From Halobacillus naozhouensis (lineage in GTDB: Bacteria; Bacillota; Bacilli; Bacillales; Halobacillaceae), in the NCBI RefSeq assembly GCF_029714185.1, contig NZ_CP121671.1, positions 3,410,001 to 3,474,000 of the forward strand: 64,000 bases of DNA, in the 5' to 3' direction. Shown here in pieces: positions 51,866 to 59,735 of this stretch. How positions within the stretch are numbered: position 1 is the stretch's first letter; the number at the start of each line of letters is the position of its first letter. The translations under genes were made by a program, and so were the position numbers. The notes under the pieces were generated by a model, which saw only the letters and a program-made list of their open reading frames with translations, searched no databases and was not told the DNA's origin.

Positions 51866-52870
51866 TTATTTTTGTACAAACATAGGACAATTTACAGGGT
51901 GGTCAATCGTGTCCGTCAGCTCTTTGTCTAACTTCATAAGAGTAACGGAGCACCCTCCCATTTCTAAAGAAGTAATATAATCTCCAACGTATGAGCGGTA
52001 AATCTTAATTCCACGTTCACTTAAAATTTGTTCGACTCTCCGATAAACAATATATAAATCCATTTTTGGAGTAGAGCCTAGTCCATTAACTAACACAGCT
52101 ACTTCCTCGCCTTTTGTAATCTCAATATCTGCTAGGATGTCATTTACAAGTCGATCAGCTATTTTATCCGCCGTTTCCAATGGACCTTTTTCTATACCAG
52201 GTTCTCCATGATGGCCTAATCCAATTTCCATTTCATTATCACCAATTTCAAAGCTTGGTTCCCCCGTTTGAGGAAGGTAGCAAGGGCTCGTTCCCACTCC
52301 CATTGACCTAGTATTTTGATTAGCTTTCTTCGCAATCCGGACTACTTCTTCTAAATCGTACCCAAAGTCAGCAGCCGCTCCCGCAGCTTTATAGATAAAA
52401 AATTCACCCGCAATGCCTCGGCGTTTATCTTTTTCTTCTTTTGGAGCAGAAGCAACATCATCAGTTGCTAGGGCCATACCTACTTTAATGTCCTCTTCCA
52501 AATCTGCCATTTCAGCTGCCATCCCAAAGTTCATTACGTCTCCAGCATAGTTACCATATAAATAAACGACACCCGCTCCTTTATCAATTGCCTTCGTTAC
52601 TTCTAAGATCGGATCTGGTGATGGGGAAGCAAAAATATTTCCTACTGCGACACCATCGGCCATCCCTTCGCCAACATATCCTAGAAATCCCGGCTCATGA
52701 CCGGACCCGCCTCCGATTAATATTCCAACTTTATTTTCTTTTGTTTCACGAGCATTTACTAATGCACGGTCGTTACTTTGTAGTTGCTTTATGTAGTCGG
52801 GATGGGCACGAACATATCCCTCAACCATTTCCTCTACGACGTTAACCGGATTATTAACAAGTTTTTTCAT
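51866..52870 (-). CDS. dhaK: Dihydroxyacetone kinase-type K subunit (probable erythrulose kinase)
   Basis: A 334-residue substrate-binding kinase subunit. The substrate is held as a hemiaminal on a His, here His221 in GLGHHGEPGI; the N-terminal GGGSGHEPGFLGYVGEGM is the signature. With DhaL it would phosphorylate ketoses of three or four carbons. Context (tetritol-type dehydrogenases, RpiB) favours erythrulose over dihydroxyacetone, by analogy with the DerK/LerK kinases. AGGGGTG precedes ATG. Confidence 0.9.
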   Translation of the reverse strand: MKKLVNNPVNVVEEMVEGYVRAHPDYIKQLQSNDRALVNARETKENKVGILIGGGSGHEPGFLGYVGEGMADGVAVGNIFASPSPDPILEVTKAIDKGAGVVYLYGNYAGDVMNFGMAAEMADLEEDIKVGMALATDDVASAPKEEKDKRRGIAGEFFIYKAAGAAADFGYDLEEVVRIAKKANQNTRSMGVGTSPCYLPQTGEPSFEIGDNEMEIGLGHHGEPGIEKGPLETADKIADRLVNDILADIEITKGEEVAVLVNGLGSTPKMDLYIVYRRVEQILSERGIKIYRSYVGDYITSLEMGGCSVTLMKLDKELTDTIDHPVNCPMFVQK

Positions 52871-52954
52871 CGCTAGACACCCCTATTAAATAAAATATAT
52901 TCAAAGCCTAAACCTTATATTTTTTTAACAAATCAGTTGATTAAATAAATGGAC

Positions 52955-52977
52955 AGCCCTCCTCTATAGGGAGGGCT
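52955..52977 (-). terminator. Hairpin after the permease gene
   Basis: AGCCCTCC/GGAGGGCT stem, 6-base loop, 6 bases past the permease stop. The T run is weak, so it may only attenuate read-through into dhaK. Confidence 0.6.
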
Positions 52978-52982
52978 TAACA

Positions 52983-54263
52983 TTAGACAACAGAATGACT
53001 ATCTTCTTCTACATAATCTTTTTCATTAGCAGTAGGTACCTCTAAGAACCTTGTTAAAATCGCCGCTCCGAAGTATAGCCCTCCTAGGATCCACATCATT
53101 CCTTGCGTATTTACCAAACCATAGAACAAGGCTACTAGTGCCGGACCGACGAACACACATAACCCTGCTCCTAAATTTAAAATAGACATCGCAGCTCCCT
53201 TGTCTCCATCACCGACTAGCGAAGGGGTTAAAGCGGATAGAGGAACAAACCCAGCTAAACACGCTCCCCACAGCATTCCAATTAAGCCAACGACAAAGAT
53301 ACTCCCAGTAAATATTTGCGGCATATAAAACAACATGATAGTGAAAACTCCGCAACCAACTGCACCAAACCAAGTTACTGTATTCCTCCAACCAAATTTA
53401 TCTCCTACGAAACCGAAAATAAGGTTAAAAGCAATATTGGAGATGAAAATGGTCCCCCAAATATTTAACCACACCGTTGTACTAACACCTTGGCTAGCTA
53501 AATAAATAGGCAGAAAGAGAGGGAACGCATATTGTGCTGCTTGGTTAACAATTCGTACAATACCGGCTATTCCAACTTTAGGTTCCCTTTTCACGATCAT
53601 AACACCATTGAGCAATTCTTTTAGTTTTGATGAATGATCTGATTTCTTTTCGAGTTCAAATTTATCACGATTCACCACAATGGCTAAGAATGCGCCAATA
53701 AATACCCAGATCAACGCGCTCCATAGTGTAGGAATATGCCCAAACATTTGAATCGACCAACTAGAATAATAAGCACCTAATACACTTAAACCTCCAGTAA
53801 ATACAAACCAGAACCATCCAACTGCCTTACCAAGTTGATGTTGAGGAGTTCGATAAGTAATCCAAACTAGAAAAGCATAGGCAAATAACGGATAACCAAA
53901 ACCTCTAATGGCATAAGTCGGAATCATTAAGGAGTAATCAAATGCTGGTATAGCAAGCCCGACAAACAGACTGTGTCCTAAGACATACATGAATACTCCC
54001 AATAGCATTGTTCTTCTAGGTCCTATCGCTTCTACCAATACACCTGAAAACCAAGCACCGATAGCAATAGTTACACCGTAGGCAGTTGTAAGAAAGGCTG
54101 CTTGCTGCACAGATAGACCTTCCTCAACTAAGTAAGGGCTAATCCAAGCAAGCTCCAAACCATCTCCCATCATAAAAATTAAAACTCCAATGTATCCCCA
54201 AATTAAATGAGATGGTAAACCAATTCTGTCCAGAAACGTATCTTTATGGGCTAAATTTTCCAC
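52983..54263 (-). CDS. Polyol permease, MFS (RbtT/DalT/CsbX type)
   Basis: A 426-residue, 12-helix major facilitator. Signature PHR/K-type loop is GVLVEAIGPRRTMLLG; other segments, such as GDGLELAWISPYLVEEGLSV and GYPLFAYAFLVWITYRTPQ, fit the polyol permeases that take up ribitol, D-arabitol or similar. The start is taken as GTG at 54263 with GGGGAGGGA upstream; an ATG five codons earlier overlaps that site. The gene lies between the dehydrogenase eltD and dhaK, as expected for substrate uptake. Confidence 0.85.
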   Translation of the reverse strand: MENLAHKDTFLDRIGLPSHLIWGYIGVLIFMMGDGLELAWISPYLVEEGLSVQQAAFLTTAYGVTIAIGAWFSGVLVEAIGPRRTMLLGVFMYVLGHSLFVGLAIPAFDYSLMIPTYAIRGFGYPLFAYAFLVWITYRTPQHQLGKAVGWFWFVFTGGLSVLGAYYSSWSIQMFGHIPTLWSALIWVFIGAFLAIVVNRDKFELEKKSDHSSKLKELLNGVMIVKREPKVGIAGIVRIVNQAAQYAFPLFLPIYLASQGVSTTVWLNIWGTIFISNIAFNLIFGFVGDKFGWRNTVTWFGAVGCGVFTIMLFYMPQIFTGSIFVVGLIGMLWGACLAGFVPLSALTPSLVGDGDKGAAMSILNLGAGLCVFVGPALVALFYGLVNTQGMMWILGGLYFGAAILTRFLEVPTANEKDYVEEDSHSVV

Positions 54264-54291
54264 GCAATCCCTCCCCATCTTTATTCAAAGT

Positions 54292-55401
54292 TTACGGCTG
54301 CAAAATTATTTTCAGAGATTTTTCACCCTTCTTCATCAATTCAAAACCTTCTTCAAAGTCCTTTAAGTCTAGCTGGTGTGTAACGACATTTTCTGTAGGG
54401 AAATCCCCATTCGCAATCCCATCGATAACTAACGGGTAGCAGTAAGGCCCTAAATGAGAACCTAGTAAATCTAGTTCTTTCCTGTCGCTAATAATGCTCC
54501 AGTCAACTGATACAGGTTCACCAAACACAGAAAACTCTACAAACCGGCCTAACTTTCTAATCATATGAAGCCCTTGCTCTACTGATTTTGGATGCCCGGT
54601 AGCTTCAATGTACACATCACATCCGTATCCTTCTGTCATATCTTTTATTTCTTGAACTACATCAACTTCACTTGGGTTTAAAACAATGTCTGCACCAAAT
54701 TGCTTAGCCAGTTCCAAGCGGTCTTCTTTTAAGTCAAGGACCACTAATTTTTCAGCCCCTGATTTTTTAAGCGCTCCAACCATTCCTAGTCCAAGCGTTC
54801 CAGCCCCAGACAACACGACTACATCTCCTAATTGAACCTGAGCTCTTTGAACAGCATGAAGACTACAAGCATATGGCTCTATTAAAATCGCTTTTTCAAT
54901 CGGTAAGTCTTCTGGAACCTTGTAATTAATGGCTTCTTTCGTAAATTTCATATATTCAGCCATCCCGCCGTTCACATTATTTTGAAACCCATATAAATCA
55001 TGTTTTTCACACATCCAATATTGACCTCTATTACAGAATCGGCATTCCCAGCATGGAACGATCTGTTCAGAAATAACTCGGTCTCCTATTTCAAAATCTT
55101 TAACGGCTTCCCCTTTTCGAACTACTCTAGCAACAAATTCATGCCCAGGAATCATTGGAGCCTTAATATAGGACGGCTGTTGTTCATCTCCCCAGAAACT
55201 CGGCGCCCCATCATATGCCTTAATATCACCGGCACAAATGCCACAAGCTTCTACCTTTACAATAATTTCTTCTTCATTTTCTAATTTCGGGGTTTCTACC
55301 TCCTCATAACGATAATCCTTCGGACCGTATGCAACAATCGCCTTCATTGTTTCCGGAATCTCTTTAATCACTTCTTGCTTACCTGTCACTGTCTCATTCA
55401 T
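54292..55401 (-). CDS. eltD: Zinc alcohol dehydrogenase, erythritol/L-threitol dehydrogenase type
   Basis: Medium-chain NAD-dependent dehydrogenase of 369 residues. Catalytic zinc ligands Cys56 (GICAGD), His87/Glu88 (GHEF) and a downstream Glu; structural zinc Cys117, Cys120, Cys123, Cys131. Rossmann motif GAGTLGLGMVGALKKSGAEK. Its stretches (KDYRYEEVETP, SEQIVPCWECRFC, DLYGF, LGSHLGPYCYPL) match EltD, which oxidises erythritol or L-threitol to erythrulose, in my recollection. First gene of the minus-strand transcript, divergent from a DeoR gene. Confidence 0.85.
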   Translation of the reverse strand: MNETVTGKQEVIKEIPETMKAIVAYGPKDYRYEEVETPKLENEEEIIVKVEACGICAGDIKAYDGAPSFWGDEQQPSYIKAPMIPGHEFVARVVRKGEAVKDFEIGDRVISEQIVPCWECRFCNRGQYWMCEKHDLYGFQNNVNGGMAEYMKFTKEAINYKVPEDLPIEKAILIEPYACSLHAVQRAQVQLGDVVVLSGAGTLGLGMVGALKKSGAEKLVVLDLKEDRLELAKQFGADIVLNPSEVDVVQEIKDMTEGYGCDVYIEATGHPKSVEQGLHMIRKLGRFVEFSVFGEPVSVDWSIISDRKELDLLGSHLGPYCYPLVIDGIANGDFPTENVVTHQLDLKDFEEGFELMKKGEKSLKIILQP

Positions 55402-55466
55402 CTCGTCTCTCTCCCTCTATTAAATAGTTATAGAAAATCATGCAACCGATACTCAAATAATACTTT

Positions 55467-55480
55467 TGTAATCGGTTTCA
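55467..55480. promoter_or_regulatory. Candidate cre site in the eltD/deoR intergenic region
   Basis: TGTAATCGGTTTCA fits TGWNANCGNTNWCA completely. An AACCGAT copy 25 bases away forms an inverted pair with its ATCGGTT. Confidence 0.6.
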
Positions 55481-55535
55481 ATAGTTGAATCAATCTTATC
55501 ATTAATTTTTGTTTTGTCAAATTAATTTTCGAATA

Positions 55536-55547
55536 TTTTCATTTATT
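55536..55547. promoter_or_regulatory. Shared motif TTTTCATTTATT
   Basis: Same 12 bases as in front of rpiB (51053); candidate operator for the neighbouring DeoR protein. Confidence 0.4.
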
Positions 55548-55660
55548 GGTTTTTTAAAGGCCGATGATTCGTATATCGATAATGAAATTGGTAAAACTGT
55601 TGATAAATCATTAAAAATCAAATAACATAAAACTACAATAGACCAAGAGGATGAAATGTA

Positions 55661-56449
55661 ATGAAAATGTTTGTAAGCGAAAGAAGAAACAAAATTATGC
55701 AACTTTTAAATGAAAAAAAACGGGTTACTGTTAAAGAACTGTCTTCTCATATAGGAGTATCTGAAGCAACTCTTCGTGCAGATCTCAATAAAATGGAAAC
55801 AGATGGTCTCCTAACTAGAACTCATGGAGGGGCTACGCTAAAAGAAGAGTCAGATAATGAAACTAGTTTTACCGCCCGTGAAAAGAAAAATAAGGAACAA
55901 AAAACGGTCATTGCTGACAGGGCCTTTGAATTAATTGAAGAAAAACAATGTATCTTGTTAGATGCAAGTTCTACTGCGTTAGAATTGGCCCGGTACTTAA
56001 AAACCCAACCTATGCGACTTACTGTTGTAACTAGTGGAGTATTAACTGCATTAGAATTAAAAGAGAACCCAGATCTAACCGTCATCATGATCGGTGGAGT
56101 TGTAACCAACCGCTCTTCATCTATCGAGGGGACTTTAGGATTAGATATTTTAGACCATGTAAATATTGATATGATGTTTACCTCAGGAAATGGTTTTTCA
56201 GTAGATAAAGGACTGACAGACTTTAATTTGTATGAAGTTGAGTTGAAGAAACAACTCGTTAAGCGATCTAATAAACTAGTAGCAATCGTAGATTCCTCAA
56301 AAATAGGAACGACTTCAAGTGCAGTTTTTGCAACACCTAATGAAATTGATATGTTAGTCACGGATAAGCCGTTGGATGATCAATCGTCTAAACAACTGTC
56401 AGAAAATCAGATTGATGTACTAGCACCCTCTTTAACTTCACAAAAATAA
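55661..56449 (+). CDS. DeoR-family regulator of the polyol locus
   Basis: A 262-residue repressor. N-terminal DeoR helix-turn-helix (ERRNKIMQLLNEKKRVTVKE then LSSHIGVSEATLRADLNKME) with THGGATL; C-terminal sugar-phosphate-sensing DeoRC domain (LLDASSTALELARYLKTQPM ... TSGNGFSVDKGLTD). It would be released by a phosphorylated intermediate of the pathway. Divergent from eltD and followed by the SDR gene, suggesting control of both sides. AGAGGATG precedes ATG. Confidence 0.9.
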   Translation: MKMFVSERRNKIMQLLNEKKRVTVKELSSHIGVSEATLRADLNKMETDGLLTRTHGGATLKEESDNETSFTAREKKNKEQKTVIADRAFELIEEKQCILLDASSTALELARYLKTQPMRLTVVTSGVLTALELKENPDLTVIMIGGVVTNRSSSIEGTLGLDILDHVNIDMMFTSGNGFSVDKGLTDFNLYEVELKKQLVKRSNKLVAIVDSSKIGTTSSAVFATPNEIDMLVTDKPLDDQSSKQLSENQIDVLAPSLTSQK

Positions 56450-56481
56450 AGAATGCTTTTTTGTGGAGTAATGAATTATTT

Positions 56482-56495
56482 TGTAAGCGTTTAAA
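56482..56495. promoter_or_regulatory. Candidate cre site before the SDR gene
   Basis: TGTAAGCGTTTAAA matches the consensus except at the penultimate position. Lies between the deoR stop and the SDR ribosome site. Confidence 0.55.
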
Positions 56496-56521
56496 TGAAA
56501 TATATAAATAGGAGGCTTATC

Positions 56522-57289
56522 ATGGATTTTAATGGATTTGATAAAAACTTTAATATCACGGATAAGGTAGCGATTATTACTGGTGGTGCTAGTGGAATAG
56601 GCAAAGCGATTGCTTCATTATATATAGACAAAGGGGCAAAAGTCGCTCTTTTTGATATTAATAAGGACGTAAGTCAAGTCGCGAAAGAATTAGGTGGCGA
56701 CAAAGCACTAGGAATTACTTGTGACATAACAGATAATAAGAGTATGGACCATGCGATCGGAGAGGTTAAAAATCAATTCGGAAAAATTGACATTTTAGTT
56801 AACTGTGCAGGGGTAGTCTTTTTAGATGACGCCGAAAACCTTTCAGATAATGAGTGGCAAACGACAATTGACCTTAACTTAACAGCTTCCTTTAAAATGT
56901 CCCAAAAGGTCGGAAAAGTAATGATTAAAGAAGGAAAAGGCGGCTCCATCATAAACTTAGCCTCACAAGCTGCTCTCATTGCGCTGGATAACCATATTGC
57001 TTACTCAGCGAGCAAGGCTGGGATTTTGAGTATCACAAAAAGCCTTGCCTATGAATGGGCGCAATATAATATTAATGTAAACGCTATTTCTCCAACCGTC
57101 GTTTTAACCGAACTGGGTAAAAAAGCTTGGGCCGGAGAAAAAGGAGAAAAAGCAAAGAGAGAAATTCCACTAGGGCGCTTTGGTTACCCAGAAGAAGTGG
57201 CAGCTATTGCCTTGTTTTTAGCAAGTGATGCTACGAACATGATTACTGGCGAAAATATTGTCATGGATGGTGGCAACACGATTAAATAA
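56522..57289 (+). CDS. dthD: SDR oxidoreductase, D-threitol dehydrogenase type
   Basis: A 255-residue NAD-dependent short-chain dehydrogenase. Cofactor motif TGGASGIGKAI, then NCAGVV; catalytic Ser in NLASQAAL and YSASK. The N-terminus (MDFNGFDKNFNITDKVAIIT) and ISPTVVLTELGKKAWAG match D-threitol dehydrogenases such as those of Listeria. It would oxidise D-threitol or a similar polyol to D-erythrulose. ATG at 56522 follows AGGAGGC; a longer frame has no site. A cre site lies just upstream. Confidence 0.82.
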   Translation: MDFNGFDKNFNITDKVAIITGGASGIGKAIASLYIDKGAKVALFDINKDVSQVAKELGGDKALGITCDITDNKSMDHAIGEVKNQFGKIDILVNCAGVVFLDDAENLSDNEWQTTIDLNLTASFKMSQKVGKVMIKEGKGGSIINLASQAALIALDNHIAYSASKAGILSITKSLAYEWAQYNINVNAISPTVVLTELGKKAWAGEKGEKAKREIPLGRFGYPEEVAAIALFLASDATNMITGENIVMDGGNTIK

Positions 57290-57413
57290 CACTAGGTTAA
57301 GCTCTATAATTTACTACAAGGAGTGCGATGTTTCAGACATACCAAACATTGCACTTCTTCCAATTACTATATATCACCACGGGATACCACTACTCCATAT
57401 CTCCATTTACACC

Positions 57414-58175
57414 TTAAGCCTGAAAGATTTGTACATTTTCTTGTTTAAATAAATCAATCTCCTCTTTACTAGCTCCAACATCCGTAACTAAATGATGTAC
57501 ATCATTAATCGAACTTACATTATGCAAAGAGACTCGACCAAGCTTTGTATGGTCGGCAACAACTATAATTTCTCGAGCTACTCGAATCATTTCTTTTTTT
57601 GCTGGAACAAGTTGATCGTCAAAATGCATTAATCCTGACCTGGCATTTATAGCAGGTGTTCCAATAAATGCCTTATTAACTTGTACTGTACGAAGCATTT
57701 CATTTGTATGCATACCATTTAGCATAAAACTTCCCGGAGTTAGCACCCCTCCTGTTACAAATACTTTTAAATGTGAAGCATTTCTTAGTTCCACAGCAAT
57801 ATTTATATCATTTGTTATAATGGTTAACTGATTAAAATTCAGTATATGCTTTACAATTTGCAACGTAGTTGTGCCTGAGTCTAGGATGATTGTGTCCCCT
57901 TCTTCAATTAAAGATGCAGCTAAAGCCCCGATTCTTTCTTTTTCATTGGTATTTTCCATAACTCTTTCCGAAAAGTTTGGTTCGGAACTAATGTCTTGCG
58001 CTAGTACAACTCCCCCATGAGTTCGACGTAAAGTCCCTTCTTTCTCGATTTCTGACAAATCACGCCGAATGGTAGCTTCGTGAACGTCAAATTCTTTTGC
58101 TAGTTGTGCAACTGATGCAAGGTAGTGCTGTTTAACATATTCAATGATTCTTTGCTTTCTTTCTACAGCAATCAT
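57414..58175 (-). CDS. Second DeoR-family regulator
   Basis: A 253-residue repressor with the DeoR helix-turn-helix (RKQRIIEYVKQHYLASVAQL then AKEFDVHEATIRRDLSEIEK), RRTHGGVVL and the DeoRC sensor (IILDSGTTTLQIVKHIL). Convergent with the SDR gene, and upstream of the TarJ-like gene in transcription of that strand. It probably controls the Tar-like dehydrogenase and FGGY kinase. ATG at 58175 follows GAGGAG; a TTG three codons earlier has no spacing. Confidence 0.9.
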   Translation of the reverse strand: MIAVERKQRIIEYVKQHYLASVAQLAKEFDVHEATIRRDLSEIEKEGTLRRTHGGVVLAQDISSEPNFSERVMENTNEKERIGALAASLIEEGDTIILDSGTTTLQIVKHILNFNQLTIITNDINIAVELRNASHLKVFVTGGVLTPGSFMLNGMHTNEMLRTVQVNKAFIGTPAINARSGLMHFDDQLVPAKKEMIRVAREIIVVADHTKLGRVSLHNVSSINDVHHLVTDVGASKEEIDLFKQENVQIFQA

Positions 58176-58420
58176 AATAGCCAACTCCTCATCATTAATC
58201 TTTTTCTATTGTAGTTGAAATTCATTATATTTTTAAGTGTACCTATATACTCCCAGTTCCTATTGGCTTCCTCCAAGAACTTGAGAACAAAATAACGTCT
58301 GTCAATTGTCCCCGTATACAATGATGAATTCAGGAGTTGGTTGAATAGTGAAATCACATTCTATGTTAAGTAAAATTTCACCTCTATTTCAATACATCTA
58401 GTTTAGCTCTTTCATGATAG

Positions 58421-58441
58421 GTAGAGGGCGTACCCCTACCT
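58421..58441. terminator. Hairpin downstream of the TarJ-like gene
   Basis: GGTAGAGGG/CCCCTACC stem, 3 bases past the stop codon. No clear T run. Confidence 0.5.
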
Positions 58442-58443
58442 TT

Positions 58444-59538
58444 CTACCACTCAAATGATATAATTGTTTTTTTCCACGCTTTATGTTCTGCTGTCTGTTT
58501 CATAACTTCATTTAAGTCATTCACACCTTTAACTATTACATGATTATTGGGTAAGAGTTTCTTAAATGCTTCCCGGCAATCTCTTTGCCTCATTGCTTCT
58601 ATCACACGTTGATAGTCTGGCACACTCGAACGACTACTCCCGTGAAGGGAAAGACCTTTCTCTAATAGATCTCGGGTGTTTATTGGTACACGTTCTTCGG
58701 TAACACCCATTAATACAAGATCCCCTCCACGTGCTAAAAGATCGATTGCTTGGTTGGAAGCACTTTCCGAAAATGGTCCTCCCGCACATTCAATAGCTAG
58801 ATGAACGGGCTCTGCCGACTTAAAGTCATATTCCTGGACAAGATGTGTTTCAGCAAACGTAAATTGCTCTAATTTTTCTCTAACTGCTCCAAAGACACGA
58901 AGTCGATCTTTAGGCACATGGAATACATAGTGAAGCATCACTGCCGTAAGATAGCCCACAGGCCCATCGCCAAATACAGCTACCTGAGAATCGTCGAGTG
59001 ACGCAGCCGTTCTCTCAATAGCATGTAAAGAAACCGTACTAAGCTCCGCTAAAACAGCAATTTCTTCTGGAACTTCCTCTGGTATTAATACAGCACACTC
59101 GCTAGGTATGACAACATGTTCTTGACCAATTCCATCGTATCCACTCCCCATAAAAACTCCTTGCTCACAGTAATTATCCGCTAAACCTCTCTTGCAGGAA
59201 CTACAACATTCTTCTTTAGTTGTTCCTTCCACTAGGTACTCTGGAATATTCGGAACAATTACCACTCGCTCACCAACTTTACGATCTGGATGATTACTCT
59301 TAACAATCACTCCAACACCTTCATGAAAAAGTGCCATAGGTAATTTCTTCTGCAATGCTTCCTTCCTGCGCTTTCCAGTGAAATAACGTAAATCAGCATG
59401 GCAAACACTTGCAAGTACAGGCTTTACAACTACATCTCCTTCAGAAACTTCTCTGGATAATTCTTCTTCCTTGAATATCCAGGGGGCAGTTAAGCTGTAG
59501 GTTTTTGATTTTACATCCTCTACCGTCTTTATTGACAT
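58444..59538 (-). CDS. Medium-chain dehydrogenase, TarJ-like (ribitol/polyol 5-phosphate)
   Basis: A 364-residue MDR enzyme related to TarJ, the NADPH-dependent ribulose 5-phosphate reductase of wall teichoic acid synthesis. Shared pattern: KPVLASVCHADLRYFTGKR, LPMALFHEGVGVIV, LSTVSLHAIERT, LHGSSRSSVPDYQ. It adds a cysteine cluster (ECCSSCKRGLADNYC) for structural zinc. Here, next to a ribulokinase-like gene, it likely acts catabolically on ribitol or its phosphate. MSIKT start at 59538 follows GGAGGAAA. Confidence 0.82.
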   Translation of the reverse strand: MSIKTVEDVKSKTYSLTAPWIFKEEELSREVSEGDVVVKPVLASVCHADLRYFTGKRRKEALQKKLPMALFHEGVGVIVKSNHPDRKVGERVVIVPNIPEYLVEGTTKEECCSSCKRGLADNYCEQGVFMGSGYDGIGQEHVVIPSECAVLIPEEVPEEIAVLAELSTVSLHAIERTAASLDDSQVAVFGDGPVGYLTAVMLHYVFHVPKDRLRVFGAVREKLEQFTFAETHLVQEYDFKSAEPVHLAIECAGGPFSESASNQAIDLLARGGDLVLMGVTEERVPINTRDLLEKGLSLHGSSRSSVPDYQRVIEAMRQRDCREAFKKLLPNNHVIVKGVNDLNEVMKQTAEHKAWKKTIISFEW

Positions 59539-59583
59539 AAGCGAAATATTTCCTCCTTCGTAAATTTCCAAAAAGTTTATTTT

Positions 59584-59670
59584 TGCTTGTAAATGAGCAT
59601 AAATAAAAATAAAACGCTTGTCAATTGTTTATTTAATTAATATTAATGTTCATTTTTGCTTGATTTAATA
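59584..59670. promoter_or_regulatory. Candidate operator region for the second DeoR protein
   Basis: Repeated TTTTTGCTTG (59583 and 59656 area) with inverted ATGAGC/GCATAAATAAA in the divergent space between the TarJ-like gene and the FGGY gene. Symmetry suggests a shared repressor site. Confidence 0.35.
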
Positions 59671-59704
59671 AAATATTTAATTTATCATAAAATTAAATAT
59701 TTAC

Positions 59705-59718
59705 TGAAAGCGCTGTCT
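59705..59718. promoter_or_regulatory. Candidate cre site before the FGGY kinase
   Basis: TGAAAGCGCTGTCT matches the cre consensus at every conserved position. 18 bases upstream of the start region of the kinase gene. Confidence 0.65.
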
Positions 59719-59735
59719 TCAGAGGGGGAAAGAAA

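Noticed and set aside
58172..58357. 61-codon minus-strand frame overlapping the DeoR start
   Set aside because: No ribosome site or family match. It could be an old gene remnant (LNSSLYTGTIDRRYFVLKFL), but evidence is too thin.
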